Source: Physcomitrium patens
Lineage: Eukaryota; Streptophyta; Bryopsida; Funariales; Funariaceae
Length of the DNA stretch: 64,000 nucleotides
Assembly (NCBI RefSeq): GCF_000002425.4
Contig: NC_037272.1
Location: 13,404,174 to 13,468,173 of the forward strand
Direction of reading: 5' to 3'
Of the stretch, positions 49,780-60,178 are shown one piece after another. Within the stretch, counting starts at the first letter, position 1. Every line of letters starts with the position of its first letter. Position numbers and translations under genes: made by a program. The notes beneath the pieces are model-generated. The model was given only the letters and a program-made list of their open reading frames with translations, searched no databases and had not been told where the DNA came from.

Positions 49780-51471
49780 ACGGATCACAAGAATTTGGAG
49801 TATTTTATGTTGGCTCTGGTTTTGAATCGGTGTCAAGCGCGGTGGAGTATGTCGCTATCCAGGTTCGACTTTGTTATTACTTATCGGCCTGGGAAGCAAC
49901 AAGGGTTGTCCGATGCATTATCAAGGAGATCATATCTCGCGCCAAAGGGTGGAGATGCAGCATTTGATCAACAGTGCACGACATTGTTGAAGCCAGAGAA
50001 ATTTCGGCTCAACGCAGCTATTGTAACGATTGATGCTGACTTCCTCGACTAGGTACGGGCCGCAACCATTGAAGATTCTCTAGCCCTTGATATCAAGCAA
50101 CATGCTAGTGATGATAAATTCAAGATGGAAGGAGATCTAGTATATTTTGAAGAGCGGTTGTATATCCCAAAAGGGCCAGCATGACTCCGAGTTCTTCAAT
50201 CTCGTCATGACTTTCCAGCTGCGGGACATTTTGGATTCAATAAGACCTTGGAACTTATTTCTCGTGATTTCTGGTGGCCTCAAATGTGGAAGGATGTGAA
50301 AGATTTTGTTGTATCTTGTGACATTTGTTCAAGATCCAAAAACCCTCGACATCGGCCTTATGGACTTCTACAGCCATTGCCTATTCCGCGCCGACCATGG
50401 TCTTCAGTTTCCATGGACTTTATTACGGATCTACCACCATCGAGTTCATTTGACAGCATTTTTATTGTCGTAGACCGGCTTACAAAGATGGCGCATTTTG
50501 TCCCTTGCAAGAAGACATCGTCAAGCGAAGACACAGCAAGACTCTTTCTTGATAATGTGTATTGTTATCATGGTCTACCAGATGATATCGTATCAGATCG
50601 AGGAACCCAGTTTGTGTCAAAGTTTTGGAAATCTCTTTTTGAAATATTGAAGGTGGATATCAAGCTTTCTTTGGCATTTCATCCTCAAACGGACGGCCAA
50701 ACAAAATGGATGAATCAAGTTCTAGAGTAATATTTACGTTGCACCATCAATTATCAACAAGATGATTGGGTCGCATATCTACCGCTAGTCGAGTTTGTAT
50801 ATAACAACATCCTTCATGCGTCAACTCAACAAACGCCATTCTTTTCCAATTATGGATACCATCCGAAGCTTGATTTATGGAGTTCATCAACGATTAACAA
50901 TCCGGCAGCTGAAGGATTGGTAAAGGAGCTTTCGCAGCTTCAAACTACATTGAAGCTTCAATTGCAAACTACCCAAGAATCTTACAAGGCGTCCACGAAC
51001 AAATTTCGAAATCAGGCACCTAAATTCACGATTGGAGACAAAGTTTGGCTGCTTCGATGAAATATTAAGACCAAGCGGCCATGTGACAAATTGGACTATC
51101 GGAGATTGGGACCATTTGTTATCCAGAAGCAGATCAATCCTGTAGCGTATCGTCTGGAGTTACCAGCTACTATGAAGGTACATCCTGTCTTTCATGTTTC
51201 TTTGTTGGAGCCTTATCGAGAATCGTCTTTTCCTGGAAGAGTACAATGTCCACCACCTAGCATAGAAATAGAGAACCACGAAGAATACGAGGTGGAAAAG
51301 GTCCTGGATTCACGGCAAAGACGGGGTAAATTAGAATACTTTGTGCATTGGAGCGGTTACGATATTAATGAACGAACATGGGAGCCGGCCGAAAATCTCG
51401 CGAATGCGTCGCAAAAGGTACAGGAGTTTCATCGACGATATCCTGAGAAACCCAAGCCGGTTCGACGATAG
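49780..51471 (+). pseudogene. Element A pol, second part: RNase H end, integrase, chromodomain
   Basis: Continues the interrupted RNase H ([29 protein letters not shown]), then the integrase zinc finger, ISRDFWWPQMWKDV to CDICSRSKNPRH, core SMDFITDLP, VSDRGTQFVSKFW and HPQTDGQTKWMNQVLE (D, D, E), [13 protein letters not shown] and a C-terminal chromodomain [38 protein letters not shown]. Stops at 50,050 (TAG), 50,182 (TGA), 50,728 (TAA) and 51,058 (TGA) fit Gln, Arg, Gln, Arg. Integrase inserts the DNA copy; chromodomains steer insertion to marked chromatin. Confidence 0.9.
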
Positions 51472-51616
51472 CTTCTTACTGAAGCTTGCTCATCCAGAAA
51501 ACAGAAAAGAGGAGAGAGCACCACCAAAATCTATAGTTGATGTAGTCATTCTCTCCAAGATAGCGTAGAACTTTGTTAGTAGCCCAAGTTTGTTCTTATT
51601 GTTTTAGCCTTTGAAT

Positions 51617-51880
51617 ATGGATAGCCAAGATACTACACTTGTCATGTCATCTCAAGCAATTAGCTCACGAAGACGACCGCGAGATGAAGAACCGCTTGCA
51701 CCACGACGACGTCGAAGGATTCCGAGCAACAGATCGCTGGTGATTGTATTTGACGTCGAGCCTGCCTATAATGGTCAGCTAGAAGGAGTGTTTGCAGGAC
51801 AATTTCACAATGAAGACACGGAGGTTCATGCTTGGTCAGACTTCGAGACTTGGAGTCATGAGCAATTTGTCATTGAATAA
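51617..51880 (+). CDS. Small frame downstream of A pol, 87 codons, function unknown
   Basis: Intact frame from ATG 51,617 to TAA 51,878. Arg-rich middle (SRRRPRDEEPL, PRRRRRIPSNR), which could act as a nuclear-localisation or nucleic-acid-binding stretch, then an acidic aromatic C terminus (EVHAWSDFETWSHEQFVIE). No family recognised. Base use is like element A and unlike the AT-rich DNA just after it. It may be an accessory frame of A or a chance survivor. Confidence 0.4.
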   Translation: MDSQDTTLVMSSQAISSRRRPRDEEPLAPRRRRRIPSNRSLVIVFDVEPAYNGQLEGVFAGQFHNEDTEVHAWSDFETWSHEQFVIE

Positions 51881-51890
51881 TAAGATTTTA

Positions 51891-53230
51891 TTAGAAGAAT
51901 AATTTAATATTTTGTATGTGGCCTAATAAAGCTAGAGGTATAGTTTTTAGACAAGATTAATGAACCTCTTTAATATGTCAAGTACATAAAGAACTTGAAT
52001 ATTTTAGAGTTTATAAGACATATTTTATATTGTATATTTAATATTGGTATAGTGATATTTATCAATAAGTGGTCACATATATTTTTTAGTATGAAGTGTG
52101 TGATTGTATTAGATTAAGATTTAATACCTTATCACCTCAATTGAAGTGATTATCTATCATAAGTTTGTATTGTTGTTGGTCTTTGAATTTTGCAAGGCTA
52201 CTTGTTGTTACCTCATGTGGAGCTAAATATGTATTAGTAATATTAGAATATTTTAATAAGTAAATTAAATTTCTGGCTTTATTATAAAATTCTTCAAAAT
52301 TAGCAACTATGGCTTTTCTTGATCAAATATTGGTATATTTTGGGGCACTTGTTGAAGTCTTAATGGATCAAAGAAGAGAATTTTTTAGAAGTTTTGAAGT
52401 TTTATGTACTAAAACTTTGATAGATTATCATACTACATCTAAAAATCAACTTGAGGTAGATGACCTAACTCAATGGATTGTTCAAATTATCAAACATGGA
52501 TTATGAAAGTATAGGTTATTTCATGTCAATCATTATAATTGGAACTTGATATTGCCATAGATTGCAATAGATTATTACTTTAATTTACAAGTATTTTTAA
52601 TATCTTATAATTTTTATTAATTGTTATATAAATAGGAGCCAATTCTATCTAATTTTATACATAAAAAGCTAGCTTTAATTATAGACTTAGATGATCTTAA
52701 TGTTTGAAGTTGATATCTACATGATTAAATAAAATTATTTAAATAAGTAATATTTATAGCTATAAAAAACTTATTTACTACTCAACATTAAAATACTTTA
52801 CAATATGCTTGCATTTATTGTAGAACTTATTGATTATAATTGTAAAGATTCTTTAAATGAGATTATGTGTATTTGCAACATGAGGTATATAAAAAACTTA
52901 ATGTTAAAGTAGGGCATATAATTTTATGTATAAAGAATGTATTACCTAGTAGTATTTTATTATTAAAAGATAAAGATGGACAAGAATATTGAAAGCATTC
53001 AAAGAATTGTGTTCTTTATCATCTTCATATTGATGATTTTATACATCTTCAGTTAGTAGTTGTACGAATTGGTCTTCCTTATTTTATATGTGATAAGAAG
53101 AAAGGAGTTGCTGCCATGTTTTTGTATAATCAATGCCAATATGGATGGCATATGGCATATTTGACACCAACTCTTTTGACTCTTAAATTAAAAGATTAGA
53201 TTTTTTGTGATTTTAAGAAATCTTCTAGCT
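51891..53230 (+). pseudogene. F integrase and C-terminal PHD-like finger
   Basis: Integrase core near 52,309-52,506: FLDQILVYFGALVEVLMDQR then LIDYHTTSKNQLEVDDLTQW. The second Asp is kept, the catalytic Glu is not visible. Near 53,071-53,212 the frame reads GLPYFICDKK, MFLYNQCQYGWHMAYLTPTL and ends IFCDF, the layout of a PHD finger with GWHMxCL. Three expected Cys are Tyr and the expected Trp is a TAG stop, each one G-to-A step away. PHD fingers bind histone H3 tails. Confidence 0.6.
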
Positions 53231-53570
53231 ATGTCTAATCTCTTAATAAAGATTGAAGATTTTTTCTATTGTATGTATCACATAATTTAATGGTGTAACT
53301 GCTGTAATATTAGTTAGGAAGAATACAGTTTGGCATTGATATTATTATGATATTCAACTTTAATGATGCATGTTTTGTAGTCCTAGTTTACTGAAAGAAC
53401 TCTTAATCAATTAAGAAGGCATTTAAAAGTATATTAGATGTGCATTTGTATTTGATTTGCATTACATATTTTATGATTTGTTTCTAGTACTTGATATATT
53501 GTATATAACAATCATTGTTTATATGACAATTGTCACATGATATGGCATCAAGTACTAAATTTCTTGAAAT

Positions 53571-54175
53571 TATCACAAATATATACATTTATTCTAATAG
53601 CTACTTATATGATTAGGTAAAAGTATGTAAATGTAGATTAATTTCATAACATATTTTAAAAAAGCTTTTTAAAAGCATCATATATGTGGTTTTGATTTTA
53701 TAAGCATGTATAGTTGATTGATAGATTGAAAACTTAGTCAACAAGTTAACCACATACCATAAGTGTTGACAGCTTATAGAACAAGCTAATACCACAGACA
53801 TATACATTTACCTCAATAGTTACTTATATGATTAAGTAGAAGTAGGTAAATATAAAATAATTTCATAAAGTCTTCTAGAAAAGCTTCTTAGAAGCTTCAT
53901 AGACTTGGTTTTGACTTTAGATGTATTTGTAGGTTAGAAACTTGGCCAAAAAGCTAACCATGTATTGGTAGCTTGTGGAACAAATTATCTCCTTGTAGTA
54001 GCTTATGCAACAAGCCAACTACGTGGCGCATACATAGATAACTTGCCTAGCTCTTAGTTAGATAGTATATATGGAGGCAAGAGTGAAGCCTTCTTCACTC
54101 TTGTCAACGCCTTTCTAGTCTTAATCTTGTTTCAAAACTTTCTAGTCTTCTTGTTTTTGGCAATAGCCATTCTAA
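53571..54175 (+). repeat. 5' LTR of E, with internal duplication
   Basis: Starts TATCACAAAT where S has TGTCACGGCC. A segment of about 215 bp (from near 53,585) is repeated in tandem (from near 53,803): both copies carry an ACTTATATGATTA-GTA-AAGTA-GTAAAT stretch and an AACTTGGCCAA/AACTTAGTCAA stretch. Heat-shock-like units TTCTAGAA (53,873-53,880) and GAAGCTTC (53,891-53,898) are present. The 3' border is approximate. Confidence 0.65.
54065..54102 (+). promoter_or_regulatory. TATA-like box and start-site hairpin in E
   Basis: GTATATATGG is followed by AAGAGTGAAG (54,079-54,088) and CTTCACTCTT (54,093-54,102), a perfect 10-bp stem around a CCTT loop, at the same place as in A and S. Confidence 0.7.
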
Positions 54176-54234
54176 TTAATATTATATCACCTTTTGTATG
54201 ACTTTCTAGTTTTCTTCAATGATAGAAGAGTATA

Positions 54235-55078
54235 TTGAGGATTTTCTTTCTTCAAGATTCATTTCATTGGCAGCAAGAAGTTGTGCATTCGAAAGAAGTA
54301 AATAGATCAACGTCACAACCAAATCCAGGGAGTTTTACTTCTACAAGTATGACAGAAACAAGGATTAGTATGCTTGATAAGTTTGATGGAACAAGATCAA
54401 AATTTCAAAGTTTTTTGCAACAAATCAAGCTCTATCTAAGGTTGCATCATTTCCAATATCCTGATGGATTTATCCAAGTCGGATTTATAGGTGTACTACT
54501 ATCAAGAAGTGCTCTCTCTTAGTTTGCACCTTTAATGGAAAAAGATTCACGACTTTGTTATGATTTGAATTTATTTCTAGAAGTATTTATGGCCACATTT
54601 GAAAAAAGTGATCAAGAATGAGTAGCAAAGATCAAACTTTTATTCTTATGGCAAGGATCACGATCAGCCACTATATATGCTACCAAATTCTAAAATCTTG
54701 CTTGCGACGTGGACTAGAATGACAAAGTACTTATCAACCAATTTTGACATGGATTGAAGGATTGCATCAAAGATTTATTATTAACAATACCAAAAGTAGA
54801 ATCTTTGGAAGAATTTATTACTCAAACCATTACATTCAATAATCATTTATTTGAAAGGCATCAAGAACAAAGATTTGATTAGAGAGGAATAAGTCAAGTA
54901 ATGGTGGCAGCTCTTAAGTTTTCTGAAATGTATTTGTCAAAGCCGAAATCAATACAAATTGATATGATATGTTTTAAACCTCTCACAAAGCAAGAAAAGA
55001 CTCAACGTCGCCAAGAGGGGTTGTGTTTATATTATGGAATAGCTAAGCACACTGCTCAATATTATCCAACAAAATAAT
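54235..55078 (+). pseudogene. E gag
   Basis: Colinear with A gag: MLDKFDGTRSKFQSFLQQIK, LYLRLHHFQYPDGFIQVGFI, LLSRSALS, and a zinc knuckle near 55,025-55,070 (GLCLYYGIAKHTAQYYPTK) with two Cys changed to Tyr. Several stops. Confidence 0.78.
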
Positions 55079-55139
55079 ACAATTACAAAATGAGGAGTAC
55101 AATTACCAAAAAAGATAATGTGTCGGAAAACAAGTTTCT

Positions 55140-55167
55140 CTAGCTACAATAGGAACCGTGCGGCTGG
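55140..55167 (+). other. Conserved gag-pol junction hairpin in E
   Basis: CTAGCT (55,140-55,145) can pair with GGCTGG (55,162-55,167) using two G-U pairs. The stretch ATAGG-ACCGTGCGGCTGGA is almost identical to A although its surroundings are much decayed. Confidence 0.5.
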
Positions 55168-56238
55168 AATCATATGCAACACCTAGTAAAGGTCCTATCT
55201 TCTCCTCAGACCTCTCATCTTGTTTTATAATAGAAGTATATTTAGGACCTAATAATCACAAAGTCTTTGCCTTGTTAGATTCAGGAGCCTCAACATGTTT
55301 TATAGACGAAGATTTTGTCAAAAATCAAAAAATACCTTTAGTGAAGAAAGTTAAATCCGTACATGTAGAAGTCATAGATGGTTGTTCGTTGTCTTCTAGA
55401 AATATTATCCATAAAACTATTTCTTTAGATGTAGCAATTAAAGGTCATAACAATGTAGTAGTATTTAATGTAATAAAATCTCCCTCTAATATAGTTATTT
55501 TAGGATTATCATGGCTAGAAAAATATATCCCTCAAATAGATTGGATTTCTCGTAACCTTAATTTTTTTGATAGTATAATCTAAGATTGCATTAGCAAAGT
55601 AGAAGTATATAAGTCCAGTATGTCCAAACCTTTACTAGTAGGTGAAAAAACTTTTATGCATGCTGCAAAAGAAGGATCATCTTTTGCTATATATGTTATA
55701 CCCATTTCTAATGGTGAAACAACGTCGAGTAGTATTCCTAAGTAATATCAAGAATTCTAAGATGTTTTGGAAAAAAATAATGCAGATATTCTTCCCGAGC
55801 ATCGACCTTATGATTATTCAATTGATCTATAAGAAGGAGCTCAACCACCAATCGGACCAATCTATAGCTTATCGTAAAATGAGTTAGCTGCACTAAAAGA
55901 GTATATTGATGAAAATTTAGCAAAGAACTTCATACGTCATTCTAAATCTCGAGTCGGGGCTCCTATCTTATTTATGAAGAAGAAAGATAGATCTCTGCAA
56001 ATCAGTGTGGATTATCTAGGACTCAACAAGATCACCATCAAAAATAGGTATCCTTTGCCTTTGATTTCAGGACTTCTTGACCAACTCAATCAAGCAAAGA
56101 TCTATACTAAAATAGATATATGACGAGCATGTAACTTAGTTTGTATCAAAGAACGAGATGAATGGAAGACTGCTTGTCAAACTAGATATGGACATTTTGA
56201 ATATAATGTCATGCCTTTTGGACTCACGAATGCACTGG
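55158..56238 (+). pseudogene. E pol: protease and RT, truncated
   Basis: Protease VFALLDSGASTCFIDEDF near 55,262-55,315 and IVILGLSWLEKYIPQIDW near 55,495; RT with [22 protein letters not shown] segment near 56,045-56,085 and [16 protein letters not shown] at the cut. Stops at several Arg/Gln/Trp positions. Confidence 0.78.
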
Positions 56239-57777
56239 TGTAGTGTTGAAACATGACTATATGGTGAAAATATAAATGAAAAAGATTTATTAATATTTAG
56301 TCATCTTAGATGTTAGAAACAGTGGCCAATTCTAGTGCCAATATTCAGGGGCCAATTAATGTCACCCCATTGCAAGCTATGCCACCGAACGTGATAACAG
56401 CGTATACTCCACCGACGTCATCAAACCAAGAATCCTATGTACCATCATTTTTTAATCCTACATAGAACAAGCCTAGTAGGTATATACCAATGGAGACACC
56501 TAATATGCTTGATGGGGGTGCAAGAAGACCACTTCATTATTTTCGTTGCAGACAGATTGGTCATTATGCTAGTGAATGTTTCAATCCCAGAGCCAGTGAC
56601 AGTTACACAAGAGTGTGTGGGAATAGCAAGCAGTCGGGGCATACTTATTAATAATGTAATGCTCCATTTAATTTCAATAATTTAGATCAATAAATCCAAA
56701 TTCAGGAAAAAATTGAGACGATAAATCGAGGTCCTCAAGATTCTCTAGTAAATTGGGTGGAAGAAGTCCGAGCTGTTCTTACCAAGAGTCGGCAAAAGAG
56801 AAAATGACCAATTCAATATTCGGGTGAGTCTAATGTGAAGGGCCAATTTGATCCAATTATGGGGACATCCAATCTAGGTCCTGGTATGGGCGTCTTACCC
56901 AATATGAGACCTGACTTGGTTGGGCAACCCAATGAGGTCTCGATATAGAGGCTTTGGTTCCATTTTCAAGCTGCTCTGTTCTCTATGCCGTTTTGAGGAA
57001 ACGTTCTTTCTATGGAAAGATCCTCCTAGAGGCGGGAATTCCATGGAGGTAGGTTTGCTATTCGAATTTGGAGTCCAAGGCGGAAGAATAGGAGACCTCA
57101 CGGAGTTAAAGGAGAGGAGAAAAAAAGAAAAGGAGCATTTGGAGATCAAGATTTTGGGATCAGAGAGCTCGCTTCAAGCTGCTTCGAAAGGCATAGAATT
57201 GGATTTCATAGGATTTGGGAGGACTTTGCAATCGTTGCTCAAAGTTAGTGTTTGTATTGGTGAATTGGATTTTGGCAATAAAGTAAAAGCTAGTACTCTT
57301 GACTATTTTACAAAATTGGAGAGACATCTATGGTTGAAATTTTAGAGGTGTCTAGATGGTTGAGTGTACTAAGTGCATACAAAAATTTGTATTAATCTTA
57401 TGGTACAGATAGAGGATATTTGATCATTAGTATAAAAAGGTATCAGAAGTTGGCATATTAGAGTTGTTTAGGATTTTGTAATATCTGAGATTTACCGAAT
57501 AGAATAAGGTGAATTTTGACACAGTAAGTCGAGGATTTAAAGATGGAGCTATACACAAAGTTTGAATGAGAATTAATGGTCAGAGAAGAAAAAATTGTAA
57601 GTTAAAGTTCATCATCAACCTTCTAGGCAGAGGTCAAGGGACTTCAACATGGATTTACAGTATTTTCTTATAATCTTTGAAACCCACTAGACTACTTGGA
57701 TACTTGCAAAACATCATTTTATCTTCCATATCTAGATGTTCGGTGTGTTCTCAAGCTAGATAGCACGTAATACGACA
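56239..57777 (+). repeat. 5' LTR of G, with a zinc-knuckle-coding insert
   Basis: Starts TGTAGTGTTG, ends AATACGACA. About 200 bp longer than the B LTRs because of extra sequence at about 56,370-56,630, which encodes YIPMETPNMLDGGARR then LHYFRCRQIGHYASECFNPR, a gag zinc knuckle of another type (first Cys is Tyr). The start of this insert also occurs in the G 3' LTR at about 63,628-63,647. Confidence 0.78.
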
Positions 57778-57781
57778 TAAG

Positions 57782-57798
57782 TGGTGAACTTGACGTGA
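57782..57798 (+). other. G primer-binding site
   Basis: TGGTGAACTTGACGTGA, differing from the B site by two C-to-T changes. Confidence 0.6.
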
Positions 57799-57850
57799 AT
57801 TGCTTGAAGTAAGAGGTATTGGAATTCATATATTTTTGTTTTTATTTTAT

Positions 57851-60178
57851 GGAGAATGAGAATAAAAATTTTGAAGGAGCTTCAAGTGGAGCTTCTTCTA
57901 AAGGACAAGGTATATACATGGATCCGTCCGTTGCTTATATATTTCAAGCCTTATTATTAATTATATAGCAACAGCAAAGTAATGATCGCAAAGAAGCTTT
58001 AGGAATGAAAGCATTGCAAGCAGTGGTTAATAAAATTGATCAATTTGATGGAAGGGATATTTCAAGGTATTTAAGATGTTATGTTCAAGAAATAGAATTA
58101 AATCAAGTTTTTGAGAAGATGGTTGAATTATTTAGACTTGCCATGATACCAGAAATAAAAGAGCATATTACATGAATTATGGAGCATTATAGAAATTCAT
58201 GGGAGGTTTTTTCACATGCATTGACAGACGAATATTTCTTAGAAGATGTTGATCATGTTACTAGGAAGCTATTTTTGGAATAGATTGAGCGGCCTAATAA
58301 GAATTTGCAAGCAACAAAGCTACTAAGGAAATTTGAGAGGTAATATTCTCAATTATCAAAGGTAAAAAAATTGACATTAGAGCCAAATAAGGTTGAATTA
58401 TTTCTTCAAGCTGCTGATAGAAAGTTACAAGGAAAATTGGAGTTGCTTTTTGAAGACAAAGAAGAAGATGAAGGATTGACAAAAAAATAGAAAAATATTA
58501 AAAATACAGTGGATTTGCTTGCAAAAAGAAAAAAGTAGGATAGGAGTAATATTCCAAAAGTAGTACAAGTACCTAAAATTTCAATACATACAACACGACC
58601 AATAATGTCTACTGTTCAACCTTCAATATCTTTATTAAAGAAAGGAGAGATGGAGATTGAAGAAATTATATGTGGAATGCGAGATCTTCAAATAAAATTG
58701 GTAAGACTTGATGAAAATACTTCTACAAATAATTTGAAGAATGTTTCAAAATAAGAGTATGTACAAAGATGTATCTGGTGTGATGACGATTCACATACTA
58801 GGAAGGATTGCAATGAATTTAATAATATGGTGCAGCAAGGAGTTATTTATTGGAAAGATGGAAAGGATCTCTTTCAAATCAATTTTGGCAAAGAAGGTAT
58901 GAGCGCATTGATTCAAGATTATTTAATAAAACATGGAATAGCAACACGAGAGAGTGCAAGTTATGGCACTAGAATAGATGATGACTTTGGTGGAAGTATA
59001 GAAACTAGTGAATTTTGGGCTTCTGCCATTTCTACAATACAAAAAAGAAAAATGCCTCGAAAAGCGTTATTGAGGACTGTAGCTATAATACGAGGTGCAA
59101 TAGGTTGGAAAGATCTTGTTGAGTCTCTTTCAATTCATGCATATTTTGCTAAGAGTCAACATGAAGCTTTAATAGAAGAAAAGAAACGAGAAAATTTTGA
59201 TGATAGAAGAGAAGGAAATTCTTCTAAGAGGTAAACTCAAGGAAACGAGGCTTGTGAGGTGGTTTCACAAGAATTACCTATAAAGGATACTTCAGCATTA
59301 TTGGAAGAAAAAACAAAGGAGACAAAAGAAAAAGATAAATCAATTGCTTATAAGCTACTTTTTGATATTGAAGCGGCAACAAATTTAAAAGGAGTGTTTG
59401 AAGAACGTATATTAAATACTAAGGTGGAATTCACATTGAAAGAGATTTTAGAAATTGCAAAGGAGTTTCATGATGTTATCATTGACAATATTAAACAAAA
59501 GAGGTAATTAATGAGTGAAGTCGGAATGAGTCATGCTATTGATGCAAGATTATATAAAGATGAAGAAGAGGTTGATAATGGTTACAAGCACTCAAAAAAT
59601 GAAAAGAATGGATATATTCAACAAGTATATTTCGAAGATTATAGTGATAAGGAAATAGAAGCTTCAAGCTATTATACTTGAAAACATTGGCCAAGGGCAA
59701 CTACTAAAGTATTGGTGAAAGTAAGAGATATAAAAAAACCAATTGTTGCTTTAGTTGACCATGGTTCTGAAATAAATCTTATGTCTAAGGATCTTTATAA
59801 GAAGCGGAAATGGCCAAATGATATGGAACATGGATGGGCAATACGAGCCACTAATAACACATGAAGCAAATTATATGGAGCTTGTCTAGATGTCAAAATT
59901 CGGATTGGAGATGTTGTGACAGAATAACATTTTTTTGTTCAAGATACAACATCTTATCCATTGATTTTAGGACAATCTTATATTATGGCAACACGGATAG
60001 AAACAAAAGTACTTGACAATGATTCTGCTTATGCAAGGGTACGTAGTGAAGATGGAAGGAAAGTTGTACAATTTCTAACAATACCTACTAATCATGAACG
60101 GAATTGACATAGGTTGAGGAAAAAACCATTGCCAAGGGTTGTTGAAGGATTTAAGGATTTTGGGGAAGTGCCACTATA
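57851..60178 (+). pseudogene. G gag-protease frame
   Basis: Colinear with B. Zinc knuckle CIWCDDDSHTRKDCNEF near 58,770-58,820 has the complete C-x2-C-x4-H-x4-C set. The 58,827-59,234 and 59,259-59,507 parts are open. Protease near 59,700-60,000 keeps VDHGSEINLMSKDLYKKRKW. The frame ends at TAA in CCACTATAAAGC near 60,170-60,180, the same place as the B frame end. Confidence 0.8.

Larger units (their letters stand above)
37285..51890 (+). mobile_element. Element A: chromodomain Ty3/gypsy retrotransposon, 3' LTR missing, split by element B
   Basis: A 5' LTR, a leader with three tandem foldable repeats, gag, and pol with protease, RT, RNase H, integrase and chromodomain. B inserted in the RNase H region with an ACGG duplication; removing B restores the pol frame. 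About seven stops break gag and pol, all at codons one transition away from Arg, Gln or Trp. Downstream of pol an 87-codon frame is present, but no matching 3' LTR was found before element F resumes. The gag and chromodomain suggest a Tcn1-like chromovirus of the kind reported from mosses and fungi; a tree is needed. Confidence 0.85.
30944..53570 (+). mobile_element. Element F: Ty3/gypsy element with DNA methyltransferase and PHD-like finger, split by later insertions
   Basis: Pieces in order on the plus strand: gag/protease (30.9-32.2 kb), C5 cytosine methyltransferase N-terminal part (32.27-32.65 kb), RT and RNase H (34.9-36.04 kb), integrase and PHD-like finger (51.9-53.2 kb), then a possible terminal repeat piece near 53.53 kb shared with 14.58 kb. 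The gaps are filled by a solo LTR, R2 copy 2 and elements A and B. Heavily decayed by C-to-T and G-to-A change. The left end may lie near 14.6 kb, which would make F the outermost host of the whole nest. Linking the pieces into one element is inference from order, strand and the architecture I recall for related elements. Confidence 0.65.
53571..56238 (+). mobile_element. Element E: decayed relative of element A, cut by G
   Basis: A 5' LTR (53,571 to about 54,175), gag, protease and RT colinear with A; RT breaks off at 56,238 where the G LTR starts. Very AT-rich compared with A. The gag-pol junction block is strikingly well kept. The rest of E would lie beyond G, outside the window. Confidence 0.82.
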
